A stretch of 64,000 nt of DNA from Blastomyces gilchristii SLH14081 (GCF_000003855.2 NW_003101680.1:3415753-3479752); one strand, 5' to 3'. Positions 10,473 through 21,614 are shown, numbered from the stretch's first letter. Numbers and translations: made by a program. Notes: generated by a model from the sequence alone, not told the origin.

Positions 10473-12189
10473 AATTCATTTCTTTCCTAGATTCAATGAG
10501 AAAGAACTATCGCTAACTCTTTTAAATAGAGAGATTAAACCCAGTGTAAATGTCAAATGATTAGAAGTATGATTAAACTCCAAGTTGAATTTTAAATATC
10601 ACATTCAACAAAGAACTGTCAAGGCAGAAAGACTATTGAACAACATAATCAGACTATTAAATACAGAGAGAGGTCTATTCTTCCAGGCTATGAGACAGTT
10701 ATATATAGCCTGTATTACATCAGTAGCTGATTATGAAGTTTAAGTTTGATGAAATAATCAAGAGAATTTCACTGAACTCTTTCAAAGTCTGTAAAACAGA
10801 GTCTTGAGAAGAATTCTGAGAGCATTCAAATTATCTTCTATTAAAGCAATGAAAATTGAAGCTTCAATTTCTTCCTCTACTATTAGATTTGAAAAGGCCT
10901 GTATGAACTATACTCTGAGAGTTATAAAGATGAGCTTAAATCATATAATCAGAGAAAGAGTCTCTTCTTCATTTTCATCAATTAACTCTGAAAATAAACT
11001 GAATTAGAATAGATTTCTTGATTGAAATAAAAATAATTCTTCAAAGAAAATACCTTCTCAACTGTACAGACTATGCTCTCTGATTAAAAATTAATTTTCT
11101 TCTTTAAATGTTGAAAAAGTTGATCATGAGAAGTTATCTCTCTGAAGAGAAAAGCTTGAATCTCTTATAGACTTATAAATAAGTGAACTATTAAAAGAGA
11201 AAGAATATGAACAGTATTTAAAGAGAATTTCTATAATTAATATAAAAGACTCTATTCTGATTTATTCAGATGACTCAAAAAATGAGAACTTGAATAGATT
11301 AGGCACAGGCATTGCTTATACTGAAGATAATATTAATTTTATCTCAGATTTCTGAAATCTAGGCTCTGAATGTGAAGTCTTTGATGCTGAACTATTTGTA
11401 ATAGTGAAAGCTTTCAAACTCATTGAAATAAAATCTCATAAAAGAGAAAATTGTTTGAAAGAGACATGAATATTCTCTGATAGTCAAGCTGCTTTAAAAA
11501 GACTTAGAAATAGTCAGATTTATAATGATCAAATAAATCTTGAACTGATCTTAAACTCTGTTTTGAAAATTCAAAAGAGAAGAATATTAAAGCTGATAAT
11601 TCATCTGCACTGAGTTCCTGCTTATATGAATATTCATGGTAATGAATTGGCTGATTCAGCTGTAAAAAAGGGTGCAGAATTAAGCAGATCTATTCAAAAA
11701 ATTGTGTTCTGGTCTTTTATAAAGAGAAAAATAAAAGAATCTTGTTTAGACAAGTGAAATGAAAGCTGGCAGAAACAAAAGAAGAGTATACATTATTCAA
11801 GATTTGAAACAAAACCCAAGTGGAAATCTTGTTCAATTAAATGTAAAAAGAAAATATTCTCATCTATAATACAGCTGAAACTAGAACATGGCTATTTCAA
11901 ATCTTATATACAAAGATTTAATGATAGATTTGACTCAATAGAATGCTCATTCTGCAATGCAAATGAGAATTCTGAGTATATTGTAATACACTGTGCATTA
12001 TACAATAGTCTCAGAGCCAGATTGAAAGAGAAGTATGATCTAAATCAATTAAATATGAGATTCTTATTCTCAACTGAGACAGGAATTAAATACTTAATAG
12101 ACTTTCTATCAGAAACTCAAGCAGCTATAAGAAAATGATTAAATTCAGAATTATCTGAATATGAAGAGAAGGAAATCAATCAGATATAG
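10473..12189 (+). pseudogene. LINE ORF2 3' fragment inside the chimera (end of RT, RNase H, C-terminal CCHC)
   Basis: Begins abruptly within the RT C-terminal region (reads LIHFFSRFNE in the paralogue) and runs to the TAG at 12187-12189. RNase H motifs are visible: a first Asp in YSDDSK (about 11266), DAEL (about 11383), FSDSQAALKRL (about 11474) and a tail with HGNELADSA (about 11636-11660). A C-terminal Cys-rich motif (CSFCNANEN, about 11950) is typical of I/Tad-type LINEs. TGA codons replace Trp. Compared with 19935-27500 it keeps more TGG codons. Confidence 0.8.
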
Positions 12190-12497
12190 TCTGTTAAAAC
12201 AGCTATACACTCTCTTTTAATAATTTGTTTTATTATAGTCTCTCTTTACTTTATCTTTTTCTTTATCTTTTTCTTTCAATTTCTTTCTATCTATCTATTT
12301 AATGTGTCTATCTTTGAGACTCTGTTCTTTTTCTCTTTTCCTTTGTCATGATATTGTCAAATGGTTTCAAAGTATCAAAAGATGTTAAAACACTGCAATT
12401 TGTAAACAGTTTTTGTATTCTGAGCTGGAATTTTCTGATTTTGCATATCTGAAATTGATGAATGTATAATAGTTAACTTTACAGACATAGAAAAAAC

Positions 12498-12520
12498 CCT
12501 GAGAACTAAAAGTTCTCAGG
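12498..12520 (+). promoter_or_regulatory. LINE 3' UTR hairpin
   Basis: A perfect 10-bp stem (CCTGAGAACT pairing with AGTTCTCAGG) closes a 3-nt loop, about 55 nt before the (AAT)n tail. The same hairpin is at 39014-39036 in the minus-strand LINE. Position and conservation suggest a recognition structure for the LINE reverse transcriptase (inference). Confidence 0.7.
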
Positions 12521-12799
12521 TAGATGTCATAGTCTCTGACTGCATACATCTATAATTGAAGAATAATAATAATAATATAAGATCTTGATTTTGTTTAGAA
12601 TTCTTGTACATGTATGAAGCTTTAATTTCAGTTTAATAATCTTAACTGCTTTTCTTACTGCTTTAAGTGAACTCTCTGAGAGGTTCTGTATATCTTCTGA
12701 TTTAGATAGCAGAAAAGAGTCTTGTTTGTATTAACTAGAAAAGATATTCATTTCAGTGATTTCTTATTAATTGTATAATATTCATTGTTATATCTCTAT

Positions 12800-13142
12800 A
12801 TTATTATATCACTGTATGATTTCTATTATTATCATACAACTTCAGTGATAATCATCTCTCTTTTATTCTTCTGAGTAAAGAGTAATCTTCTTTGAATCTG
12901 ATTCACTGCTCTCATTTCTTTTCTCATATCTTATCTATTCACATATGTGACATTCATCTGAGTGTAGAGTTTTCCTTCAATAAGCAGAGCAGTATTAATC
13001 AGATATTCTTTCACTCATCACTCTTTATACACTATCTTTTAAGACATTTTAGAATCACACTGATATGATAATTATGAATCACTTCATAGATAGAATTATC
13101 ACACTCTGAAGAAGTCTGTGCTTCTTACCAGTTTTTAAACAT
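12800..13142 (-). pseudogene. Gypsy-B small pre-gag ORF (copy A)
   Basis: A frame of about 105-110 codons starting 9 nt inside the 5' LTR (ATG at 13142, minus; reads M-F-K-N-W). With TGA read as Trp it stays readable to about 12800 (two further TAA/TAG codons fit mutated Gln or Trp). The same frame is present at 35573 (plus copy) and 60498 (complete copy). No known domain is recognised; it is rich in Trp, Lys and Arg. It lies before gag, where simple gypsy elements have only a leader. Confidence 0.5.
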
Positions 13143-13151
13143 GCTATCAGA

Positions 13152-13318
13152 TATGATTCAAAGGTTGCTTAAGTCAGCATATAATTACAGGCGTACACTA
13201 GCTTCTTATATACTGTACACTAAATTAATTGATGGCCGCTATGGCCTCTTTACATTCATAAGCAAGTTCGGAAGCGGCCGTGTTATTATCCGATGATCGT
13301 ACATTCTTTCAAATCACA
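13152..13318 (-). repeat. Gypsy-B 5' LTR (copy A)
   Basis: 167 bp; in element orientation it starts TGTGATTTGAAAG and ends GATTCATA (mutated from ...GAATCACA). It aligns end to end, at exactly the same length, with 35397-35563, 52350-52516 and 60508-60674. It contains TATATAAGAAG as a likely TATA box and a GC-rich palindromic block (GCGGCCGC-like). Confidence 0.9.
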
Positions 13319-13557
13319 TCTTTAAGACATTATAATATATCTTACAATCTGTCTCTTCTCACTTGAATATCTTCTTCTTCTCTTTCTTTAATCTGTGACA
13401 GTACTCACGTGTCTTGATGATTCACAGAACCGCAGAATATTTAAAGAGAGATGACATGATTAATTTCAGTAAGTATTAAAAAGAGATAAAGACAGAAGAG
13501 ATAATCAGAAATGATATAATAATAATAATAATAATAGTGATAATAATAATAGTAATG

Positions 13558-13588
<31 letters not shown>

Positions 13589-14338
13589 AAGAGAGAGTGC
13601 ATTAAAATGTATTACTAACTTATTAAATATAAAGAGACTCAAAGAAAATATCAATAGCTTTCAGAGATGTACTGAAACAGCTACAGTATTATATAGTAAT
13701 ATTATCTTCATTTAATATATACACTGTTGATATTCTTTATATACAGTTATTATATAATCTGTATTAGAGATACATGCAGAAAACAGATCTTTATTACTAG
13801 AGTGAATAATTGCAGTAATTCTCTATTTTCATATTATAAAGATAAGTTGTTCTTATTTCTTTCTTCTCTCTTTTCTCTTCTTCAAATCATCACTAATTTC
13901 AAGCTGATATGAAAACTATTAAAACACTCTCAGAAATTCTTAAATTGAAAAGTATAGACTAATTAAATTTTTAATAAATGTAGTAGAAATTAAATTATCT
14001 TCTATAATAATTAATTATCTGCTCTCTCTTAATAAAACAGCAGTCATATTTCTCTCTCTCTCTCAAATGAACATGATATGAGAAAAGTGAGTATTATATC
14101 AGATTATAATAATTAATACAGTCTCAGTATACAGAGCTGTATATATATAGTATATACTGAATTAAGAAGCTATATGAGTTGCATATTAGTGTCAGCATCT
14201 CAATGAGAGCTGTGCAGTATGAGAAAGCTGCAATTCTTACTTATATACATAGAGAGTAAATCACTGAAGTAAGTACATATATATTATATGAAAGTAATAC
14301 TTTTTAATAACACTCAGTCTCTGATATTATGAAAATAG
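13319..14338. other. Unassigned AT-rich DNA with (AAT) microsatellite
   Basis: About 1 kb between Gypsy-B and copia. It contains an imperfect AAT/GAT trinucleotide run at about 13518-13586 and CT-rich tracts. The frames in it (for example 13727-13912) have no recognisable domain. The only feature seen beyond composition is the AATAG target site at its right end. Confidence 0.7.
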
Positions 14339-14433
14339 TGTCAGGTCACGTGATCTGGCTTACTAATCCTTCCGTCATATAACTTTTCACAAGCTAGCAA
14401 CCTTTCAATCACACAAGCTTTACACCTTTCACA
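14339..14433 (+). repeat. Copia 5' LTR (95 bp)
   Basis: Begins TGTCAGGTCACGTGATC and ends TACACCTTTCACA. Same length as the 3' LTR at 19018; the few differences are mostly transitions. Such a short LTR is unusual but within the known copia range. It contains the CACGTG palindrome, which is mutated to CACATG in the 3' copy. Confidence 0.92.
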
Positions 14434-14447
14434 GGTTATGAGATTCA
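14434..14447 (+). promoter_or_regulatory. Copia primer binding site, initiator tRNA-Met half-molecule type
   Basis: GGTTATGAGATTCA starts directly after the 5' LTR. Its start is complementary to the CTCATAACC segment of a eukaryotic initiator tRNA-Met anticodon loop and stem. Drosophila copia primes from the same internal tRNA region (established). The later bases depend on the host tRNA sequence, which is not available here. Confidence 0.65.
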
Positions 14448-14696
14448 TTTTGTGCAAAATCACTGCCAATTCGGGATTCCTTGTCAATATAATCATTATT
14501 TGAACTACTGCTTTATTCAATACACTCATCAGGAGTTAAAATCATCTTATTCTATCAGTATTGATGTGTTTGAGATCTTGATAATCAATAATACTACTGC
14601 TCACTTAAAAAAGAGGCTTGCAGAAAACACACCACATTTGCAAAAAAGTAAGAAAAGAGAACAATATTAGCAAGGATTCAATAAACAAATATCAAG

Positions 14697-15218
14697 ATGA
14701 CGGATTCAACATGATCCCGCTCACATACACATTCACAATCTCATGTCCTTTTCACTGAATCAGTTGCAGTTGATGATGATGATTCTTCACACTCACACTC
14801 TGTCAGTGAACATTCTTCTGAAGCTTTTGAAAGCTTCATTGATAAATGCCCTGAAACACCCTATCAATTCGAAGCTGGTTTGAATACAGCTTCTGACATG
14901 GTCAGGCTGGCCTCTCAATCTACTTGACAGCTTGATGAAGCTGGTTCTCTTGATGAGAATATTGAACACTCAGGTGTCTATCATTCAGGCGAGACAATAT
15001 CAGATCAACAGATGAAGCATCTCAAGATGATACTTGAGATGAACAAGGAGAAGTGAAGAGTCCTAGAACTCGAACTACAACTGGAAAAACTCCGTCAACA
15101 GAGATTCTCTACAGATTGATCACAGAATGTCAATAATCATTCTGTCACCTATCAACAGTGATATCTTCTACGCCAATCTGTCCCACAATAATATTTACAT
15201 CCTATCCGACAGCTCACC
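14697..15218 (+). pseudogene. Copia gag, N-terminal part
   Basis: Frame starting MTDST at 14697, interrupted by a few TGA/TAA codons. It is Ser/His-rich at first, then acidic, then a likely coiled coil (about 15010-15110, with a Leu/Glu/Lys/Gln heptad pattern such as LELELQLEKLRQQ). It runs into the MITE at 15219. Gag would form the particle shell. The usual CCHC knuckle is not visible before or after the MITE. Confidence 0.55.
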
Positions 15219-15724
15219 TAGACTGGCCGCCGGGACCATGAATTTCACATTTGGTCCCATTTGGTCTGGTCCCATACATTTCTTGGCGTGAATCCCGCTG
15301 GGACTGGCTATCAAAAAAACATGTAAAGTGACTATATATCAGATCTTAAAATGAAACCATGACTTGAAAAAAATGAGAAAGTGGTCTCATTTGGTCCCAT
15401 TTAGTCCCATTCTTGGCATAAAGTTACTATTTTTAGACATTTTAAGGTTTTTTTTAGACTATTTTTAATTTTTTAAAAAGTAACGCTTTTTGATAACACT
15501 CAAATGAGATTTAAAGTCATTTAAAGCAATAAAAATAATTTAAATTGAGAAGTGGAAATCATGATCCTATTTGGAAAATGTGACAAGAGTAGACAGTAAG
15601 TCTCACTGGGACAGTATGGGACTACTATCTAATGTTAAAACCGTGTAATGGGATCAGTCGAATTGGTAATGGAACTATCAAAAAATCTGGTCCTGGTCCC
15701 AGACACGGTCACACGGTCAGTCTA
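15219..15724 (+). mobile_element. hAT-type MITE, copy A
   Basis: 506 bp, starting TAGACTGGCC and ending GGTCAGTCTA, so it has imperfect terminal inverted repeats. It is flanked by 8-bp duplications, AGCTCACC (15211-15218) and AGCCCACC (15725-15732), differing by one transition. The 8-bp duplication points to the hAT superfamily. It has no transposase frame and depends on another element. Same length as copy B at 32194. The open frame 15632-15970 crosses its right edge and is fortuitous in the MITE part. Confidence 0.92.
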
Positions 15725-15732
15725 AGCCCACC

Positions 15733-18700
15733 GACATTTCATGGGGTAATGAACGACCCAATGTATGAAGCAGTGACATATGTGGCCGTTCCGAAACCAA
15801 AGGCAATCTCAACAGATTACAATTCAAATGCAGGGTCTTTGAGGCCTTTCAGCCGCGAGGAGGTTGAACAGTTAATCAACTCTAAGAATTCAGATACTGA
15901 TTTCTTTGTTATCTTATCTTCATCTCAATTATCTGCAGTCCTTCTGAAACAGCTTCTGATAGATGAGTGACATCATTGACTTGATCATATCAGTGAAAAT
16001 AGTATATTAAAAATGATCAGAGACCTGTGATTTGATATTATCATTATCAGTCTGAAGAAATTATTGTTCTGTGTCACATGTGTTAAGTCTAAACAGAAAC
16101 ATGCTTTCTACAAGAATTCCACACCACATTGTGCCACCCGCAAGGCCTTGAAGGTTTGAGTGAATATATTCAGTGATGGTGAGACTCTTGGAACTGAGAA
16201 TGATATATCATCTTACACTGATAAGAAGCTTGCAATGATGATAATAGATGATGTCACCTGTATGAGATGAATATTTCTATTGAAATGCAAGAATGAGATG
16301 TTGAGATATCTATGAATCTTCAACTAATTCATCAAAAATCTGCTGGGATGTGACATTGCAATCATTCACTCAGATTGTGAAGAATTGAATTCAAATGCAG
16401 TCACAGTATATATGCTCAGTGAAGATATAAAATGAGAGCTGACTTTCTCTTATACTTCACAGCAAGATGAAGTATCTGAACAATTAATCAGTTTAATCAT
16501 TGAGAAGTTTCAATCACTATTAATAGACTCTTCAGCTCTGAAAAAGATGTGAGATGAGACAGTTATTACAGTCACAGAGCTGCTTAATCTTATGTCAACC
16601 TCAATGATATTGTATAAGAGCTCTGAAAATACAAAGCTGATTACACTGTATGAGGCCTGGCTTGAAGCTCTACCTTCTGCACATGGCATTTGCTGATGGG
16701 GTTGTAAAGCATTCTTGAAGATAGTTCTCAAGCTCATCAATAAGATGACTTCCCGTTTCAAAGAGTTGATTTTTGTGAAATATGATGATTTTATCAATTA
16801 TAGATTGATGAACCCCTTCAACAGGCATTTATATATATCAAAAGACATTGTCTTCTGAGAGGACCTTCATCTTGCTGATTCATTGATATCAACTACAATG
16901 CATAACCTGAAGGTTCTACTCAATGCGGTCTGTAAAGCGGCTGCGGCAATTCCTTCAATGACACCAGGCCTACCCACTGCAGTCTGTCAAGAGATTGCAG
17001 TGATTCCTGATTCATCAATAGATGATCTGTTCATTGATAAGGAAATCTGACCTGAGTGTTCATTATTTCTTATACTTACTAATAATTGGTGGATTGACTA
17101 TGATATCTCCGCGAGAATACCTACCTTTTTAGTGCAGAATACACTGAACTCTTCAGAATTCACAGTTGAATTGAATGATTCTCTGACATCTACAAGAGAT
17201 ATCACTACAGTGAGGGAAGCTTCAGTGAAGAACAGTCTTGAAGATTTATTCACTGATTCTGAGATTGCTGCACTTCTGATTCTGAAAAACCTCACATGCA
17301 TCAAAGCTTTCATGGAATGAAAATATTATTACAAGACCTGTGTTAGAGAGATCAATCATTTGAAATAGATAGAGACCTGATAACTAATTGAGAGAACATC
17401 ACAAATGAGTGTTCTTCATAATCAATGAGTATTTGATAAAAAGTTCAATAATATGAGTGATGTTATCTGCTATAAGGCTCACTGAGTTGTCTGTGAAAAT
17501 CTTCAACAGAAGAGAGTCAATTACTCAAGAATCTTTGCATCTGTCATCTCTGCATTCATCTCATGAGCTCTCATGATGATCTCAGCATCTCAGAGATGAT
17601 ATATTCTGCAGATTGATATGATGACTGCTTTTTTAAACACTCAACTGTCTACTGATGAATGGATATATATGAATTAATTCACAGGATTCTGTGAAGACTG
17701 TGATGATCTTGTGTGTGAGTTGATGCAGAGACTCTACAGTCTTAAGCAAGCAGCACTCTTATGATATGAGAAGCTGTGAAAGATGCTATTGCACTCAGGC
17801 TTCTGTATCAGTTTCTATGATACTGAACTATTTATTCATGATGAAAGACAGGTTTATATAATCATCTACATGAATGATATTCATCTCTATGGCCTGAAAA
17901 TTGAAGATCTGAACTGGGCCAAAGCTGAAATCACTGCTAATTACAAGATCAAGAATGTAGGAGATTTTAATCACTATCTAGAAATGAAGATTGATAGAGA
18001 TTCAACTTCATTGATATTGTTTTAATCTCTCTTTATAAGAAATCTTCTGAAGAAGTTCTTAATGAATGACTGTCATCCTACATTCACTTCTATGAAGAAA
18101 AATGTCAATTTCATGAATGATGATGAGAAACTGATTGTATACACAGCAGAATTTATTCTACAGTTCTATCAATCTGGTATCAGATCTCTACAATATCTGG
18201 CATTCAATACATGTTCTGATATGAGCTTTGCCGCAGGATTCCTTGGATGATTCAGCTCTCAGCCTACATCAAAGAACTGAGTCATATACAAGTGTACACT
18301 TTGATATCTACAGAGTTCAATCAATGAGAGTATAATCTATCACAGAGGTGCTGAAATTGAATCTGTAGCATATGCAGATGCTGATTGAGCCGGTAGGAAT
18401 TCAGAATCTCATTCAATCACTGATTATATCATCTACATGACAGGTGGCCCTGTTGCATAGCGGAGCTGCCGGTAAACAGAGGTCTTCAAGTCATCAACAG
18501 AGGCCGAATATATTGCATTCTCTGAGACTGCATATGAGCTTGTCTGTCTCTGAGAGCTTCTAGAAGATGCTGAATTCATCTCATTCTATCTCAACAATCT
18601 GAATGCTGATGATCATCTCATTCTCATCGCAGTTAATGATCTGGCTTATATAATTCATACTGATAATAAGTCTGTCATAGAGCTATTCTCTTCTGAAGCA

Positions 18701-18890
18701 ATTTCACACTGCTCAAAGTATATAGAGATCTGTTTTCACATTCTTCAGAATCTTGTCTGCAAGAATGAGATATCTATCTGATATGTTTTATCTGCCAAGA
18801 ACACGGCGAATGGGCTTACTAAATCACTTGAAACATTGAAATATACACATTGAAAAGAGAATATAAAGAAGATAGAAAGATAGAGGGATA
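15733..18890 (+). pseudogene. Copia pol: integrase, reverse transcriptase, RNase H
   Basis: Open at first (to 15970), then decayed. The integrase zinc finger is at about 15971-16081 (His-His, then CxxC at 16070-16081). The core has Asp in IIDDVT (about 16245) and Asp in HSDCEELNS (about 16370). RT includes TAFLNTQ (about 17618), SLKQAALLWYEKL with TGA for Trp (about 17740) and Y-M-N-D at 17867-17878 where Y-V-D-D is expected. RNase H shows ADAD-AGRNSESHSITDY and SSTEAEYIAFSETAYEL (about 18370-18540). No protease was found. Confidence 0.82.
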
Positions 18891-19017
18891 AAAAATGATG
18901 TATATCATGACTGATTTTTCATTACTTCACATTTTCCAGTCATTTTTTGTACCTGTACTTGATTTGAAGGCGAATTTTGTATATAGCATCGTGTATAGTT
19001 ACTCTGGTGAGTGAGAG

Positions 19018-19112
19018 TGTCAGGTCACATGATCTGGCTTACTAATCCTTTCATTATATAACTTTTCACAAGCTAGCAACCTTTCAATCACACAAGCTTT
19101 ACATCTTTCACA
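19018..19112 (+). repeat. Copia 3' LTR (95 bp)
   Basis: TGTCAGGTCACATGATC to CATCTTTCACA, matching the 5' LTR over its length. It is followed by AATAG (19113-19117), the right target duplication. A purine-rich GGTGAGTGAGAG directly precedes it and may be the polypurine tract. Confidence 0.92.
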
Positions 19113-19117
19113 AATAG

Positions 19118-19934
19118 AGTCTCTTTATAAGATCTGTTTTTATCAGAAGTTGAAGAATCTTATATTTCTTAAGATCATTTTCACATGTCTTGTCTATGAA
19201 ATTGATAAGAGAAATTATTAATTTTAGTATTCTACTCTTAATATTATTTAAGTAGCAGCAGAGTTCATTCTGATCACACTTTTTAAGTGTATATTTTCTA
19301 ATTATTCACATTTATACAGATATATACTGATTTTTTATTAGATAATATTAAGATAATGACTTATTACAGCTGTGTTACTCTCACTATAAGAGATACACAG
19401 TTAATAATAAATATTATAAAGACTCTGAGAAGTAAGTATTTTAAAAGTGCTATGACTTTGTAATTCTGATTTTTTTTTTTTTTTTTTTTGTTTTTCTTTT
19501 TCTTTTTTTTATTTTTTTCTTTTATTTTTTGTTTTTGTTGTTATTTTTTTATTTTTTATTTTTTTCAGAATTAAAATAATACAAATTATAATTTATATTC
19601 AGAAAAATAATAATATTTAATAATACTTTTTATTGAATTTTCAATAAATGAGTACTATGTGTAGAATATTATATAAGTGAGAAATGATTTTATAATCTTA
19701 TTTAATATTATTCTTCAGAATGAGATCAGAATGAAAATATAACTAAGAATTTAAATATATTCTTTATCTGAGACTAAATTTTTATTTGAAAAGTGAATCT
19801 GAAATCTTTAATATTTGAAATAAAGTGATTTGAAATTAATATAATAAACATAAATTATAATTAGAAGTAATACTTTTAGATAATATAATAACTATAAAGT
19901 TTGATTCTGATCTCAGACATAGTTATATAGTCAG
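19118..19934. other. Unassigned AT-rich DNA with poly-T tract
   Basis: No reading frame of note. A T-rich tract with C and G interruptions covers about 19470-19566. The rest is AT-rich without recognisable repeats from this window. Confidence 0.7.
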
Positions 19935-19967
19935 CATGAGAAGTCTCTTTCAGAACTCATTAGATTC

Positions 19968-21614
19968 GACGAACTCGCTCGATCTTTCGAATAAGAACCT
20001 GCCGATAGATTCATTGAAAAGCCCTCGATCATATGAGCATTTTGACCCCATCGCCGACCGCATACCCCGTGTGATGGTGGAGTTATTCAGCCAAACATGA
20101 ATCAGATATTGTTCGAAACTCCTGTGTGGGATTATCCCCCATTCTCCCCTACCACACCAGAACCCCGGGCCAGATTGCCATACAAATTGTAAGGTGAAGA
20201 GACCTAGCCATATGTGCCAATCTTCTCAATTTTGAAAGATTCTCAATCTGTAATTGTGGAGATATCTGAGAAGCAATCTCTATGAAAACCCTGTTCATCT
20301 TTGATGTTTCAAAACATCAATGCCAAGTCTCACTCTCATATCACTCTTCTCAATCTAGCCCATCCTCAGCAGAAAAATACAAAAAGATACCTCAGTGATA
20401 ATATCAAGTACATAACTAATGATCACTTCTAAAGTGCAATCTCTGCAGTCTGTCTTCAGTGTATCTAGACATCAATATCAAGTCCCACCCTTGTACCACC
20501 TCTCTCAATCTGGCTCATCCCCGGCAGAAAAGTACAAAAAGATACCTCAGCAACTGTATTTAATACATGATCAGCAGACACAACAACTATAAAATCAGTA
20601 TATCTCAAGGTCTGACTGAGCCTTTGATCCCTGCACAGTGAGATATATTAAATCTAGTTTTAATATCTCAATATTCAATAGATTCTGTAAGAAATTGAGA
20701 ACAGCAATACTAGATTTCTATTGAATTTAAGAATTAACTCTATATTAATGTAATCATTGACAAAGTCTTCTATTTTGAGATATAAATAATCAGTTCCTCT
20801 ACATCCTGCTGACAATATTTATATTATTATATAGAAACAGACTTATATTCTCTATAATATCAAGACTCTGAAGAGGGAAAGTCTTGATAGAGAGTATATA
20901 GTAGTGCATATCTTAGCAGTTTCTATCTCATTCTTCTGCAGCAGTTAATGCAAAAAAAAGAACTTAGAAATAGTTTTTTACTTCTCTTGAAAAAATAAGG
21001 TGTTTTTCTCTGAGTTTTATATAATATTCTTACAAAGAATTAAAAACAGAGCTGTTTTCTGTCATAATTTTATATTCTTTTAAGTAAGAATTACTTTTTC
21101 AGTGACTGAAGAGCTTTTATTAATACTTAATTCTTTTTTACACTCTTTATTAACTGATTTGAGTTGCACACTTATTGTGTGAGAAGAATTGAATAATTTA
21201 GAATAAAATTAAATAGTTTTAATCAATTTCTCTGTAAAAAATTGATTTATTTTTTATCAGTTTTTCTCTTAAAAACTGTCATATTATTTGATTTACTATC
21301 AATTGATAGCATACTTTTCCTCACTGTATCTCAAGAAAGAGATTATAAAGATTTTATTGATTTATCTCAAAAATCAATTTTAGTTTATTAGATTCTCTTC
21401 AAAAATCTAATCTAGTTACTGAACTAGTGTGAAAAAAATCAGGTGTTTTATACATAAAAGTCTTTTATTCTTCTTTTGAAACAGTCTAATCAACTTTTCA
21501 ATTAAAAACAGACTTAGAAACCTCTTCATTGAAACAGTCTGATCAACTTTTCAAAAGAGTTCAATATATATCTTAATTGAAACAGTCTGATCAACTTTTC
21601 ATTGAGTGAGAACA
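19968..21614 (+). promoter_or_regulatory. LINE 5' UTR with tandem monomers (plus copy)
   Basis: The first ~650 bp is relatively GC-rich and close to 45880-46550 (minus copy). It contains two units of period about 155 bp (starting ACATCAATGCCAAG at 20314 and ACATCAATATCAAG at 20469; the second is partial). From about 20600 it becomes AT-rich with repeats of GAAACAGTCTGATCAACTTT near 21477-21600. The region carries the LINE promoter by position. Short frames here are not considered genes. Confidence 0.65.

Larger units (their letters stand above)
9716..12574 (+). mobile_element. Chimeric retroposon: tRNA-headed GC-rich module fused to LINE 3' half
   Basis: One insertion bounded by a 13-bp duplication. 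The first ~757 bp (9716-10472) is GC-rich, structured and unrelated to the LINE. The rest (10473-12574) is the 3' part of the LINE from late RT through RNase H, the 3' UTR hairpin and the (AAT)n tail, matching 25479-27500 and the reverse of 38954-41050. The form fits template switching by the LINE reverse transcriptase from LINE RNA to another RNA; the Magnaporthe MINE element is a known analogue of such fusions. Confidence 0.88.
9705..12587 (+). repeat. 13-bp target site duplication flanking the tRNA-LINE chimera
   Basis: ATATAAGATCTTG occurs at 9705-9717 and 12575-12587. The intact site is present once in the plus-strand Gypsy-B copy (36157-36170, reverse complement). Everything from 9716 to 12574 therefore arrived as one unit. 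Because the duplication ends in TG, the exact first base of the element (9716 or 9718) is ambiguous. Confidence 0.92.
8340..12770 (-). pseudogene. Gypsy-B gag (copy A), interrupted
   Basis: Minus-strand gag pseudogene matching 36000-37250 (plus copy) and 58830-60060. It reads from about 12770 down to 12588, is broken by the 2.86-kb chimera, resumes at 9704 and continues past the N run to about 8340. The matrix/capsid-like part (around 9000-9650) is Trp-rich when TGA is read as Trp. The zinc knuckle region lies near 8370-8400. It would have formed the virus-like particle. Confidence 0.65.
4972..13318 (-). mobile_element. Gypsy-B retrotransposon, copy A (minus), with insertions
   Basis: A Ty3/gypsy element read on the minus strand. 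The 5' LTR is 13152-13318, then a small pre-gag ORF, gag, protease, reverse transcriptase, RNase H and integrase, running into the chromovirus at 4971. It is colinear with 55907-60674. Three later insertions sit in it: a tRNA-headed SINE (6002-6372), another SINE largely hidden in the N run (8571-8898) and the tRNA-LINE chimera (9716-12574). Paralogous copies at 56917 and 36157 provide empty sites for two of them. Confidence 0.87.
14339..19112 (+). mobile_element. Ty1/copia retrotransposon, complete ends, with MITE insertion
   Basis: Two 95-bp LTRs (14339-14433 and 19018-19112) flank gag and pol in the order integrase, RT, RNase H, which defines copia. A 5-bp duplication AATAG lies at 14334-14338 and 19113-19117. 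A 506-bp hAT MITE (15219-15724) lies between gag and integrase. Without the MITE the element is about 4.26 kb, short for copia, and I cannot find a protease or a gag zinc knuckle, so an internal deletion is likely. Trp codons are often TGA. Confidence 0.92.

Noticed and set aside
13518..13586. Trinucleotide run as another LINE/SINE tail
   Set aside because: No LINE or SINE 3' sequence adjoins it; treated as a microsatellite.
15219..15724. Tc1/mariner-type element with TA target duplication
   Set aside because: Both ends do start or end with TA, but copies A and B show clear 8-bp duplications outside the TA, so TA belongs to the terminal repeat and hAT fits.
15632..15970. 112-codon frame as one gene
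   Set aside because: Its first third is MITE sequence; only the part after 15732 belongs to copia.
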